Positions 32,695 to 40,945 of a stretch of 60,278 bases of DNA are shown piece after piece (position 1 is the first letter of the stretch; every line of letters starts with the position of its first letter). A program made the translations under genes and the position numbers. Under the pieces are notes generated by a model that worked only from the letters and a program-made list of their open reading frames with translations, was not told the origin of the DNA and did no database searches. Source of the stretch: an uncultured Ruminococcus sp. (GTDB lineage: Bacteria; Bacillota; Clostridia; Lachnospirales; Lachnospiraceae); the NCBI GenBank assembly GCA_934359255.1, contig CAKRLG010000013.1:1-60278 (forward strand), in the 5' to 3' direction.

Positions 32695-34174
32695 AGCAAT
32701 AGCACTGCTGGCTGTATTAGGTATTCTGACAGGCAGTGGAACCGTGGTTTATGGAAATGAAGAGAACATAGCTAATCAGGAAGAACAGCAGACAAAGGAA
32801 AAAGAAAGTATTTATATTGATAATACCGGATGCTATGAAGGGATGGAAACTTCTTACAGTGAGGGATATGTTCCGGAAATCACAGAAAATGAAGTGAAAA
32901 TTGTGTTACCGCTGTCAGTGAAAGGAAATTTAAAAGAAAAGAAACTTCATGTACATCCGGATCTGGGATCTGCAACGCAGGCCCCTTATGTGTATAAAAA
33001 CTATGATAAAGATGTGGTAGAGGAAGAAAAAACAATAAGTACAGGAGAAGTACGAAAAGTTTATTATGTGAGTATTCTGTTGCAGTTAAAAGAAGAAAGA
33101 GAAGCGGGAACTTATCCGATCAACTGGGAAGTAACCGGTGTACTGGAAAATGGAGAAACACTTACGCAGACATTTAGTACTTATGTAAATATTGACGCAA
33201 AGAAAAACGAGAGCAGCGAAGACAATCCGGCAGATCAGGAAACACCGGGAACAGATACGAATGAACAGAACCCTGGAAATATTGTCGTTGATGGAGATAC
33301 CGGAGGCGGAAGTTCTGTGGAGAATACCGGTGAAACAGCGACAGAGGTGAAACACAATCCGAAATTACTTCATATAGAAACAAAATGTAATAAAAAGACG
33401 GTAGAACCAGGAGATAAGATAAAACTGGAATTAACCTTTCAGAATAAAAGTAAAAAAGAAACGATTCGAAATGTGGCGTTGCGGGTAGAAAGTAATAATG
33501 AAAATGTAGCTATCCGGAATAAAACAAATACCTGGTATTTTGAAAATATTGCCCCACAGGAAAAGATCACGGTAAAAGTGAGCGCACAGATTAATCTTGG
33601 AGTGGAGGGGGAATTTGTAGATTTTAATTACACAGAGCAGTATGATGATAAAGATGGGGAACAAAAAGAAGAGACAGGAACGATTGCCGTCACTCTGACG
33701 AGACTTCCGAAAGTCCAGTGGGAGATCACAGCATTAAACGATGTTGTGTATGCAGGTGACCGCATAGCGTTAAGCGGAAATATCATGAATGTAGGGCAGG
33801 GAAAAGCCTATAATGTAAATGTTACGATGGAAGTTCCGGGACTGCATCTGGAAAAAACGATGTTTGTAGGGGAAGTGGAGAAAGGAACTTCAGCAGAAAT
33901 CGATGGTGCGGTACTTGTGGATGGAAAACCGGACAAAGAAAAATATGGAAATACAGAAGGGAATCTTATTATTACCTATACAGATGAGACAGGAAAAGAA
34001 TACCAGGATACTCTTGGAGTTATCACAGAAATACAGCCGCCTGTAATCGTTACAGATACCGGCACGGAAGATAACAGTAAAAGAAGTATGCAATGGTGGA
34101 TGATCTGTTTTGTGAGTGTAGAGTGTATCCTGGTTGCAGCGGTGTACTATTTTTTGAAGAGAAGAAAGAAATGA
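32672..34174 (+). CDS. membrane-anchored CARDB/NEW3-like surface protein, module B
   Basis: A 500-residue protein with a signal peptide (about 1-27), an N-terminal domain sharing GCYEGMETSYSEGYVPEI with module A (RYEGMEKAYQDGYEPEV), an acidic Asn/Gly linker (about 180-225), two Ig-like domains with VEPGDKIKLELTF and VYAGDRIALSGNIMNVGQG, and a C-terminal membrane helix ending KRRKK. ATG 32672 or 32675 follows AGGAG; the frame upstream to 32627 lies in the ATPase gene. The linker differs completely from the Thr/Pro linker of module A. Confidence 0.75.
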   Translation: MMRKRINKAIALLAVLGILTGSGTVVYGNEENIANQEEQQTKEKESIYIDNTGCYEGMETSYSEGYVPEITENEVKIVLPLSVKGNLKEKKLHVHPDLGSATQAPYVYKNYDKDVVEEEKTISTGEVRKVYYVSILLQLKEEREAGTYPINWEVTGVLENGETLTQTFSTYVNIDAKKNESSEDNPADQETPGTDTNEQNPGNIVVDGDTGGGSSVENTGETATEVKHNPKLLHIETKCNKKTVEPGDKIKLELTFQNKSKKETIRNVALRVESNNENVAIRNKTNTWYFENIAPQEKITVKVSAQINLGVEGEFVDFNYTEQYDDKDGEQKEETGTIAVTLTRLPKVQWEITALNDVVYAGDRIALSGNIMNVGQGKAYNVNVTMEVPGLHLEKTMFVGEVEKGTSAEIDGAVLVDGKPDKEKYGNTEGNLIITYTDETGKEYQDTLGVITEIQPPVIVTDTGTEDNSKRSMQWWMICFVSVECILVAAVYYFLKRRKK

Positions 34175-34971
34175 AAAAGAAACGATATTATATGATTTGT
34201 CTTATTATTGCGATTTTTTTTCTGATGCTGTTTCGGGATGTAAGAAGAGAATATCAAAATCTGAGAAAGGGAATGGAACAGCAAAGTGTGATACTGCTGG
34301 ATGTACATCCGGATGCAAAAAATATTTCAAAGCTGAAAAAATATAAAGGAGTGCAAACAGCAGCGCTTTTGTATCGGTTTCAGGCAGAAACGGCAGATGG
34401 AAAGATTAATATTCAGGTGTTGGGAAGTGAGGAGTTTCCGGGAACAGACAGGCAGAAAGAAGATATAGAGGATACGATTCTGCTTCCTGAAAAATTAGAA
34501 CAGGAACTGGAAGAATCGGATGTAAACCGCAGAAGATTTCTTTTTAAGAGTATAACGGGAAGGAAACAAATGTATCAGTTTTCAGCCTGCGAGTGGATAA
34601 AGGGCGAGTATGCCATCATCAGCTGGTCTATGGCGGAAAAAATTATCCGTGAACTTGATACAGAATCCCGTCAGCCAGATGGAATTTATCTTGTGGCGGA
34701 CAGTACGGAAGGTTTGAAAAATATCAAAAGTATTATGAAAGAGTTTTCTGACACAGCCAATGTTGATATTGATGGCATGATACAAAAGAGTGAAACCAGA
34801 GAGAAGAAGATGCAGAAACTTCTTGAAAAGGCATTGTTTGATGTGCTGTTTCTCCAAATAGTAATTTATCTGACGGGACGAAATGCAGGAAAAGATTTTT
34901 TCAGGACAGAAAGAACTGTATTGCTTATGATAATCATGCTGGTTATCGTAAATGCCTTAAAAATTATATGA
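34171..34971 (+). CDS. membrane protein with MacB/FtsX-like ectodomain, module B
   Basis: A 266-residue protein with an N-terminal membrane segment (about 7-25), an ectodomain of about 180 residues and two C-terminal membrane segments. It is shorter than its module A counterpart (344) and shows little residue identity, but has the same position and topology. ATG 34171 overlaps the preceding stop (AATGA); the frame upstream to 34093 is inside the surface-protein gene. Last gene of module B. Confidence 0.62.
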   Translation: MKKKRYYMICLIIAIFFLMLFRDVRREYQNLRKGMEQQSVILLDVHPDAKNISKLKKYKGVQTAALLYRFQAETADGKINIQVLGSEEFPGTDRQKEDIEDTILLPEKLEQELEESDVNRRRFLFKSITGRKQMYQFSACEWIKGEYAIISWSMAEKIIRELDTESRQPDGIYLVADSTEGLKNIKSIMKEFSDTANVDIDGMIQKSETREKKMQKLLEKALFDVLFLQIVIYLTGRNAGKDFFRTERTVLLMIIMLVIVNALKII

Positions 34972-34980
34972 TATAAAAGG

Positions 34981-35259
34981 AATACGCATCAAGATATAAA
35001 TATCATTAATACGCTTCCGGGAGGACTTGTTCATTTGTATGGAAGCATCTGTGATGTGGCTACGGGGAAGGAAAGAATTATTTATCAGGATTACTGCTAC
35101 ATTCATTATAATGAGAAAACGATAGAATTTCTGAGTAATGCGCCGGAATTCAAATGGAAAGAAAACGATACGGTAGAGATTCAGGGGCATGAGATAGATA
35201 TTCATGAAAAACAGGTGTATAAAGTCAGCTGGAATCATGTATATGAGGAACTTCATTAA
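34981..35259 (+). pseudogene. truncated gene remnant, family not recognised
   Basis: An open frame without a credible start reads NTLPGGLVHLYGSICDV, then RIIYQDYCYIHYNEK, ending YKVSWNHVYEELH and a stop. The composition is protein-like and the frame runs back past any start codon, so it looks like the C-terminal part of a larger gene whose 5' end was lost next to module B. No ribosome site. I do not recognise the family. Confidence 0.4.
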
Positions 35260-35271
35260 AGACGGGAATGT

Positions 35272-35530
35272 ACACCGGGAAAAAGCACCTTCTGTCTGAT
35301 CCAGAATTTAAGGAGAGGACAATTATTGGGAGTATATACGTGAAGTAACACGTGTAACAGCCACATCTTCTAAATTCCTGAATGATGAAGAAAGTAAATA
35401 TCGTCAGGAACATGGTGAAGATTGCTATGTCCTTGATGAGAAAACGGGGGTAATGGTCGACAGCTGGGATGCAGAAAAAGAAGAAATAATAAATAAAATT
35501 ATTGCAGATGAAAATATGCAACTTGAATGA
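35272..35530 (+). pseudogene. frameshifted gene remnant, family not recognised
   Basis: One frame (from about 35270) reads GKKHLLSDPEFKER. A second frame takes over at about 35318 and reads DNYWEYIREVTRVTATSSKF, then LDEKTGVMVDSWDAEKEE, to the stop at 35530. Together they look like one small hydrophilic protein broken by a frameshift. The family is unknown; the zone from 34972 to 35600 appears to be decaying accessory DNA at the right edge of module B. Confidence 0.4.
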
Positions 35531-35587
35531 AATATTATAAAATATACTGGTCGATATGGAAATTATAATGGCCAAAATAAAAAAATA

Positions 35588-35596
35588 TGATATAAT
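35588..35596 (+). promoter_or_regulatory. extended -10 promoter
   Basis: TG-A-TATAAT at 35588-35596 is an extended -10 box with no clear -35, about 60 bases before the SurA-like gene. Confidence 0.5.
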
Positions 35597-35659
35597 ACAT
35601 ATAACAAAAACGATATGAAAAAGTGAGCGAAGAAAATAATGGCAGGAGGTGAAAAAGTA

Positions 35660-36337
35660 ATGAAGAAAAAGATACTCTTTGCACTTGGAATCGGAATCGT
35701 AGTTATAGCGGGTGCAGGAACGGTTTATGCGACTCGCAGTCAGGAAGCAAAAAACAGCAGCGATCAGGCGTATGAGCTGGGGCAGATGATTCAGGAACAG
35801 GACAAAGAGACGGACACATCGGATGAACTGTATGCGGTCGGAAAGGATATTCAGATCACGAAGCAGGAGATGGAAAATCATGAAAAGCGCTTCGCGCTGG
35901 GTGAGGAAGATGCACAGGATTCGGTGACGGATGATGGGAAGTCTTCGGAAGAAAAGGCATTTCAGGCGCTGGTTCGGAGAAAGACACTGGCGGTTGCGGC
36001 GGAAACGGCAGGGTATACAGTCAGTGATACAGAACTGGATCAGATCGTCAGTGAGAAACGGGAAGCCATGGATGCGGGCATCGATGATCCGGAAAATAAG
36101 GAATACGGGGAAACACTGAAAGCATTGTATGATTCCTTTGGCGGTGAAGATCAGTACTGGGAATATATGCGCGAAGAGACGAGAACATCGGTGGAGATAG
36201 AAAAGTATTTCGCGGATAAAGAAAATGAGTACAAAGAACAGCTTGGCTCCGATGGAGAGACCGCTCAGACGTGGGATGAGGCACGGGAAGAGCTGGTGGA
36301 TCAGCTGATTGCGGAGCAGGATGTGAAAACTGTTTAA
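35660..36337 (+). CDS. membrane-anchored or exported protein, SurA N-terminal-like
   Basis: A 225-residue protein with an N-terminal signal-anchor (MKKKILFALGIGIVVIAGAG) followed by a soluble acidic helical region. The middle (KDIQITKQEMENHEKRFAL, then ALVRRKTLAVAAETAGYTVSDTELDQIV) resembles the helical chaperone lobe of SurA/trigger-factor-type proteins. There is no PPIase domain. AGGAGG lies 11 bases before ATG 35660. A role in folding or quality control outside the membrane is a family-based guess. A terminator follows directly. Confidence 0.65.
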   Translation: MKKKILFALGIGIVVIAGAGTVYATRSQEAKNSSDQAYELGQMIQEQDKETDTSDELYAVGKDIQITKQEMENHEKRFALGEEDAQDSVTDDGKSSEEKAFQALVRRKTLAVAAETAGYTVSDTELDQIVSEKREAMDAGIDDPENKEYGETLKALYDSFGGEDQYWEYMREETRTSVEIEKYFADKENEYKEQLGSDGETAQTWDEAREELVDQLIAEQDVKTV

Positions 36338-36368
36338 AAATCAGACAGATGTATAGACAAGGAAAAGA

Positions 36369-36397
36369 CAACTCCTGGAGACAGGGGTTGTTTTTTT
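36369..36397 (+). terminator. terminator after the SurA-like gene
   Basis: CAACTCCTG (36369-36377) pairs with CAGGGGTTG (36382-36390), one wobble, followed by seven T. Confidence 0.9.
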
Positions 36398-36553
36398 GAT
36401 GCAAACCACACTTTACAGTAGTAATTTACCGAAGGCTCATGTATAATAAAATACGGAAATGTTGATGCAAAAAGGGAAGGGTCCTGGGACAGGAGCTTTC
36501 CTGCGTGAAAAAACGGAATATGGAAACATATTCTGCGAAAAAGGGAGAACAAG

Positions 36554-39500
36554 ATGAGTAAGAGAAATGACGTACACAAAGTATTGATTATCGGTTCCGG
36601 TCCAATTATTATCGGTCAGGCGTGTGAGTTTGACTACTCCGGAACACAGGCGTGTAAAGCACTGCGCCAGCTGGGATATGAGATTGTACTGGTAAACTCC
36701 AATCCGGCAACGATCATGACGGATCCGGGGATTGCAGATGTCACGTATATCGAACCACTGAATGTAGAGAGACTGGAACAGATCATCGCAAAAGAGCGTC
36801 CGGACGCGATCCTTCCGAACCTTGGAGGACAGTCAGGACTGAATCTTTGTTCAGAACTTGCAGAAGAAGGGATCCTGGACAAATACGGTGTGAAAGTCAT
36901 CGGTGTTCAGGTGGATGCGATCCAGCGTGGAGAGGACCGTATTGAATTTAAGAAGACGATGGACCGTCTGGGTATCGAGATGGCACGAAGCGATGTGGCG
37001 TACAGCGTGGATGAGGCGCTTGCGATCGCTGACAGACTGGGATATCCGGTTGTGTTGCGTCCGGCTTACACCATGGGTGGAGCAGGCGGCGGTCTGGTAT
37101 ATAATGTAGAAGAACTGAAAACCGTATGTGCCAGAGGTCTGCAGGCCAGCCTGGTAGGTCAGGTTCTGGTAGAAGAGTCCATCCTTGGATGGGAAGAGCT
37201 GGAGCTGGAAGTTGTCCGTGATTCCAAAAACAATATGATCACTGTATGCTTTATCGAAAATATTGATCCGATCGGTGTACATACCGGTGATTCTTTCTGT
37301 TCCGCTCCGATGCTGACCATCTCCGAGGAGGTACAGCAGGAACTGCAGAGACAGGCCTATAAGATCGTAGAAGAAGTAGAAGTGATCGGTGGAACAAACG
37401 TACAGTTTGCCCACGATCCGGTCAGCGGAAGAATCATCGTTATCGAGATCAACCCGAGAACCTCCCGTTCCTCCGCACTGGCAAGTAAAGCAACCGGTTT
37501 CCCGATCGCACTGGTATCCGCGATGCTGGCTTCCGGTCTGAATCTGGATGAAATCCCATGTGGAAAATACGGAACCCTGGACAAATACGTTCCGGACGGA
37601 GACTATGTGGTAATCAAATTCGCGCGCTGGGCATTTGAAAAGTTCAAGGGCGTAGAGGATAAGCTGGGTACACAGATGCGTGCCGTCGGCGAGGTTATGA
37701 GTATCGGTAAAACCTATAAAGAAGCGTTCCAGAAAGCTATCCGAAGCCTGGAGATCGGTCAGTTCGGTCTTGGCTTTGCCAAGGATTTCCATGAGAAATC
37801 AAAAGAGGAACTGTTAAAGATGCTGGTAGAACCCAACAGCCAGAGACAGTTTATCATGTATGAAGCACTGCGAAAAGGTGCAACGGTGGACGAACTGTTT
37901 GCGCTGACAAAGATCAAACACTATTTCATCGAACAGATGAAAGAACTGGTGGAAGAAGAGGAAGCACTTCTGGCAAACAAAGGTCAGGTGCCGGCTCCGG
38001 AAGCCCTGAAACAGGCAAAACTGGACGGTTTCTCAGACAAATATCTGGGACAGATCCTGGAAGTTCCGGAAGAAGACATCCGTAATGCGAGAATCGCACA
38101 GGGTGTGGAGGAAGCATGGGAAGGTGTCCACGTAAGCGGAACGAAAGATAATGCTTACTATTACTCCACCTATCACTGCAAAGACGAAAGTCCGGTCAGC
38201 GATAATAAGAATAAGATCATGATCCTCGGCGGTGGTCCGAACCGTATCGGTCAGGGTATCGAATTTGACTATTGCTGTGTACATGCGGCGATGGCACTGA
38301 AAAAAGCAGGCTTTGAGACGATCATCGTAAACTGTAACCCGGAAACGGTATCTACCGACTATGATACTTCCGATAAACTGTATTTTGAGCCGCTGACACT
38401 GGAAGATGTACTGTCTATTTATAAGAAGGAACAGCCGCTTGGTGTGATCGCACAGTTCGGTGGCCAGACACCGCTGAATCTGTCTGCAGATCTGGAAAAA
38501 TACGGGGTGAAGATCCTTGGTACTTCTCCGGAAGTCATCGATATGGCAGAAGACAGAGATCTGTTCCGTGCGATGATGGACAAACTGGGTATTCCGATGC
38601 CGGAAGCAGGAATGGCAGTGGATGTGGATGAAGCACTTGCGATTGCAGAAAAGATCGGTTATCCGGTTATGGTTCGTCCGTCCTATGTACTGGGTGGTCG
38701 TGGCATGGAAGTGGTATACGATCCGGAAAATCTGAGAATCTATATGGAAGCAGCAGAAGGTGTGACACCGGATCGCCCGATCCTGATCGACCGTTTCCTG
38801 CGCCATGCAACCGAGTGTGAGGCAGATGCGATCAGCGACGGCAATCATGCATTTGTTCCGGCGGTTATGGAACATATCGAGCTTGCCGGTGTACATTCTG
38901 GTGACTCTGCTTGTATAATTCCGTCCAAGAATATTTCAGAGGAAAATCTGAAAACGATCAAAGAATATACAAAGAAAATCGCAGAGGAAATGCATGTGCG
39001 CGGTCTGATGAACATGCAGTATGCGATCGAAGACGGAACCGTTTATGTACTGGAAGCCAATCCGCGTGCATCCCGTACCGTACCGCTGGTATCCAAGGTG
39101 TGCAATATTTCCATGGTACCGCTGGCTACACAGATCATTACGTCCGAATTCAGCGGTGCACCGTCACCACTGGATGGTATGAAAGAGAAAGAAATTCCAT
39201 ATTATGGTGTCAAAGAGGCTGTTTTCCCGTTCAATATGTTCCCGGAAGTTGACCCGTTGTTAGGGCCGGAGATGCGTTCTACCGGTGAGGTTCTGGGTCT
39301 TGCGGAAACCGTGGGAGAGGCATTCTATAAAGCACAGGAAGCAACCAAGAGCAAACTGCCGTTAGAGGGAACTGTCCTGATCAGTGTCAGCGACCGTGAC
39401 AAAGGAGAGGTTGTGGAAGTTGCAAAACGGTTTAAGGAAGCAGGATTTGCTATCCTGGCAACCGGTCACACGAAAGAGCTGATCGAGCAGGCGGGCATCG

Positions 39501-39778
39501 AGGTGGAAAGAGTATTCAAACGTAGTGAAGGACGCCCGGATATCTACGATGTGATCACCAACGGTAAAGTACAGCTGATAGTCAACACGCCAAAGGGTGA
39601 CGAAGATGGTCCGGATGACAGTTATGTAAGAAAAGCTTGTATCAAGAGCCGTGTACCGTATATCACAACGATGGCAGCAGCGCTGGCAAGTGCAGACGGT
39701 ATTCTGGCAGAGCAGAAGCAGGAGAAGAATGAAGTGGTTTCTCTGCAGGAACTGCACAGCCGGATCCGTGAAAAATAA
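36554..39778 (+). CDS. carB: carbamoyl-phosphate synthase large subunit
   Basis: A 1074-residue enzyme making carbamoyl phosphate from bicarbonate, ammonia and two ATP for pyrimidine and arginine synthesis. It has two homologous ATP-grasp halves: SGPIIIGQACEFDYSGTQA (near 12-30) with TMGGAGGG (near 174), and GGPNRIGQGIEFDYCCVHA (near 560) with VLGGRGMEVVYD. The C-terminal MGS-like allosteric domain (ISVSDRDKGE, ATGHTKELIE) is near 935-1060. The small subunit gene carA is not adjacent; upstream is an unrelated exported protein with its own terminator. A sigma-like gene follows after 24 bases. Confidence 0.97.
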   Translation: MSKRNDVHKVLIIGSGPIIIGQACEFDYSGTQACKALRQLGYEIVLVNSNPATIMTDPGIADVTYIEPLNVERLEQIIAKERPDAILPNLGGQSGLNLCSELAEEGILDKYGVKVIGVQVDAIQRGEDRIEFKKTMDRLGIEMARSDVAYSVDEALAIADRLGYPVVLRPAYTMGGAGGGLVYNVEELKTVCARGLQASLVGQVLVEESILGWEELELEVVRDSKNNMITVCFIENIDPIGVHTGDSFCSAPMLTISEEVQQELQRQAYKIVEEVEVIGGTNVQFAHDPVSGRIIVIEINPRTSRSSALASKATGFPIALVSAMLASGLNLDEIPCGKYGTLDKYVPDGDYVVIKFARWAFEKFKGVEDKLGTQMRAVGEVMSIGKTYKEAFQKAIRSLEIGQFGLGFAKDFHEKSKEELLKMLVEPNSQRQFIMYEALRKGATVDELFALTKIKHYFIEQMKELVEEEEALLANKGQVPAPEALKQAKLDGFSDKYLGQILEVPEEDIRNARIAQGVEEAWEGVHVSGTKDNAYYYSTYHCKDESPVSDNKNKIMILGGGPNRIGQGIEFDYCCVHAAMALKKAGFETIIVNCNPETVSTDYDTSDKLYFEPLTLEDVLSIYKKEQPLGVIAQFGGQTPLNLSADLEKYGVKILGTSPEVIDMAEDRDLFRAMMDKLGIPMPEAGMAVDVDEALAIAEKIGYPVMVRPSYVLGGRGMEVVYDPENLRIYMEAAEGVTPDRPILIDRFLRHATECEADAISDGNHAFVPAVMEHIELAGVHSGDSACIIPSKNISEENLKTIKEYTKKIAEEMHVRGLMNMQYAIEDGTVYVLEANPRASRTVPLVSKVCNISMVPLATQIITSEFSGAPSPLDGMKEKEIPYYGVKEAVFPFNMFPEVDPLLGPEMRSTGEVLGLAETVGEAFYKAQEATKSKLPLEGTVLISVSDRDKGEVVEVAKRFKEAGFAILATGHTKELIEQAGIEVERVFKRSEGRPDIYDVITNGKVQLIVNTPKGDEDGPDDSYVRKACIKSRVPYITTMAAALASADGILAEQKQEKNEVVSLQELHSRIREK

Positions 39779-39802
39779 AAGGCAAAAAGGGAGTAACGAG
39801 AT

Positions 39803-40585
39803 ATGATGGATATGAGAGAATTTCAGGAAAAACTGGAGCAGCTGATGGAGCTGGCAGCAAAGCAGGAGAAGAATCTGAATAATGAGCAGATCCTTGAGGT
39901 GTTTGGGTTGAATCAGTTATCTCCGCAGCAGTTACAGAGTCTGTATGAATATCTTCGTATCCAGGGGATCCGTATCCAGGGGGCAGATCTTGCCCCTGTG
40001 GATATCGGAAAGGCACTGGATCCGCAGGGAGAACAGGAGGAAGAGAAGAAACCTGTGATTCTGGAAGCAGAGGATGAGCAGTGTCTGAAGGAGTATGAGG
40101 AGATGCTCCGGCAGTTCCCGACGGAAAAGGAAGGCGAAAGACATGGATTGTTAATGCAGGCTATGACAGATCCGACTGGAGTACAGGAACGACTGGCTCA
40201 GTTGTATCTGAAGGAGATTCTGCAGTATGCCCGTGCTTTGTGGAGGCAGGGAATCTATATTGAGGATCTGATCCAGGAAGGGAATATGAGTCTTTTGCTG
40301 GCACTAGGTGAGGAGATACCGGAGGATAATGCGGTAAACTGGATGGAGAAGCGTTTGCTGGCAGGCATGGAAGCCTGGGTTAAGGAGCAGACGGAACAGA
40401 AGTATCAGGATGAGTGTATGGTGGAACAGGTTCGAAAGCTGGAGGCTGCGATTCGGGAGCTGTCGGATGATGAAGAGCAGAAGTTTAGTGTGGAGGAGCT
40501 GGCGGCTTATCTGGATATGGATGAGGAGGAGATCCGTGCAGTGCTTAGCCTTACCAGTGAGGGGCATGAAGAAGAAGAGAGATAA
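39803..40585 (+). CDS. sigma-factor-like protein lacking region 4
   Basis: A 260-residue acidic protein related to RpoD. Residues 4-55 (EFQEKLEQLMELAAKQEKN, then NNEQILEVFGLNQLSPQQL) resemble RpoD region 1.1. Residues 135-175 (YARALWRQGIYIEDLIQEGNMSLLLAL) match region 2.1-2.2, the core-binding helix. Residues 230-252 (FSVEELAAYLDMDEEEIRAVL) match region 3. The -10 recognition/melting block [11 protein letters not shown] and all of region 4 are missing. So it could bind core polymerase but not read a normal promoter; an anti-sigma-like or regulatory role is inferred. It sits 24 bases after carB, with AAGGGAG at good spacing. Confidence 0.65.
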   Translation: MMDMREFQEKLEQLMELAAKQEKNLNNEQILEVFGLNQLSPQQLQSLYEYLRIQGIRIQGADLAPVDIGKALDPQGEQEEEKKPVILEAEDEQCLKEYEEMLRQFPTEKEGERHGLLMQAMTDPTGVQERLAQLYLKEILQYARALWRQGIYIEDLIQEGNMSLLLALGEEIPEDNAVNWMEKRLLAGMEAWVKEQTEQKYQDECMVEQVRKLEAAIRELSDDEEQKFSVEELAAYLDMDEEEIRAVLSLTSEGHEEEER

Positions 40586-40589
40586 CACC

Positions 40590-40637
40590 TTTTAGATATA
40601 CAACGGGACGAAATTTTAGATATACAATGGGACGAAA
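40590..40637. repeat. 24-bp tandem direct repeat, two units
   Basis: TTTTAGATATACAACGGGAC plus GAAA (40590-40613) is repeated at 40614-40637 with one C-to-T change. It lies between the sigma-like stop and the palindromic element. Two units only, no spacers, so not CRISPR. Confidence 0.85.
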
Positions 40638-40817
40638 TCGGAGTTCTCACAGAAGGGGACAGACTACCGCTGGTAACGCTGAACTGAACTAATCGTTAAC
40701 TGCATCTAAGACTCTCGCGAGAGCGCTCGAGCCTAAGATTCCGTAAACGATGGATTTCATTTCAGCTAAGGGCACCAGCAAAAGGCAGTCTGTCCCCTTC
40801 CGTGAGAACTCCGATTT
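40635..40817. repeat. 183-bp palindromic element (MITE-like or structured RNA)
   Basis: The terminal arms pair: AAATCGGAGTTCTCAC (40635-40650) with its complement at 40802-40817, and GGGGACAGACT (40655-40665) with AGTCTGTCCCC (40787-40797), around a 4-base mismatch. Inner pairs are GCTGGT (40669) with ACCAGC (40774), GCTGAA (40678) with TTCAGC (40761), and ATCGTT-type arms. The apical TCTCGCGAGA is a small palindrome. No coding frame. The layout fits a non-autonomous palindromic repeat or a long hairpin RNA. Confidence 0.75.
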
Positions 40818-40871
40818 CTGCGTGTTGGCAGGCGATTATTCATGATGGTTTGCATTCTTCATGATTGTATC

Positions 40872-40918
40872 AAAACACTAAGAACCCCCATAGGTTAAAT
40901 GGAGGTTCTTAGTGTTTT
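40872..40918. terminator. bidirectional terminator
   Basis: A perfect 15-bp stem, AAAACACTAAGAACC (40872-40886) with GGTTCTTAGTGTTTT (40904-40918). It serves the minus-strand DUF4349 gene and possibly the carB operon. Confidence 0.85.
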
Positions 40919-40945
40919 ATGGATATGTTGGATTAGATTCAGAAG

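Noticed and set aside
36398..36553. PyrR-type attenuator before carB
   Set aside because: A small CCTG-GGA-CAGG hairpin exists but no terminator/anti-terminator arrangement or PyrR binding loop is evident.
36851..37792. Long minus-strand frame (313 codons) opposite carB, and another at 38033-38896
   Set aside because: Antisense shadows of a highly conserved gene; His/Cys/Phe-rich translation typical of reverse-strand reading, with no start signal.
40590..40637. CRISPR-like repeats
   Set aside because: Only two adjoining 24-bp units without spacers and no cas genes.
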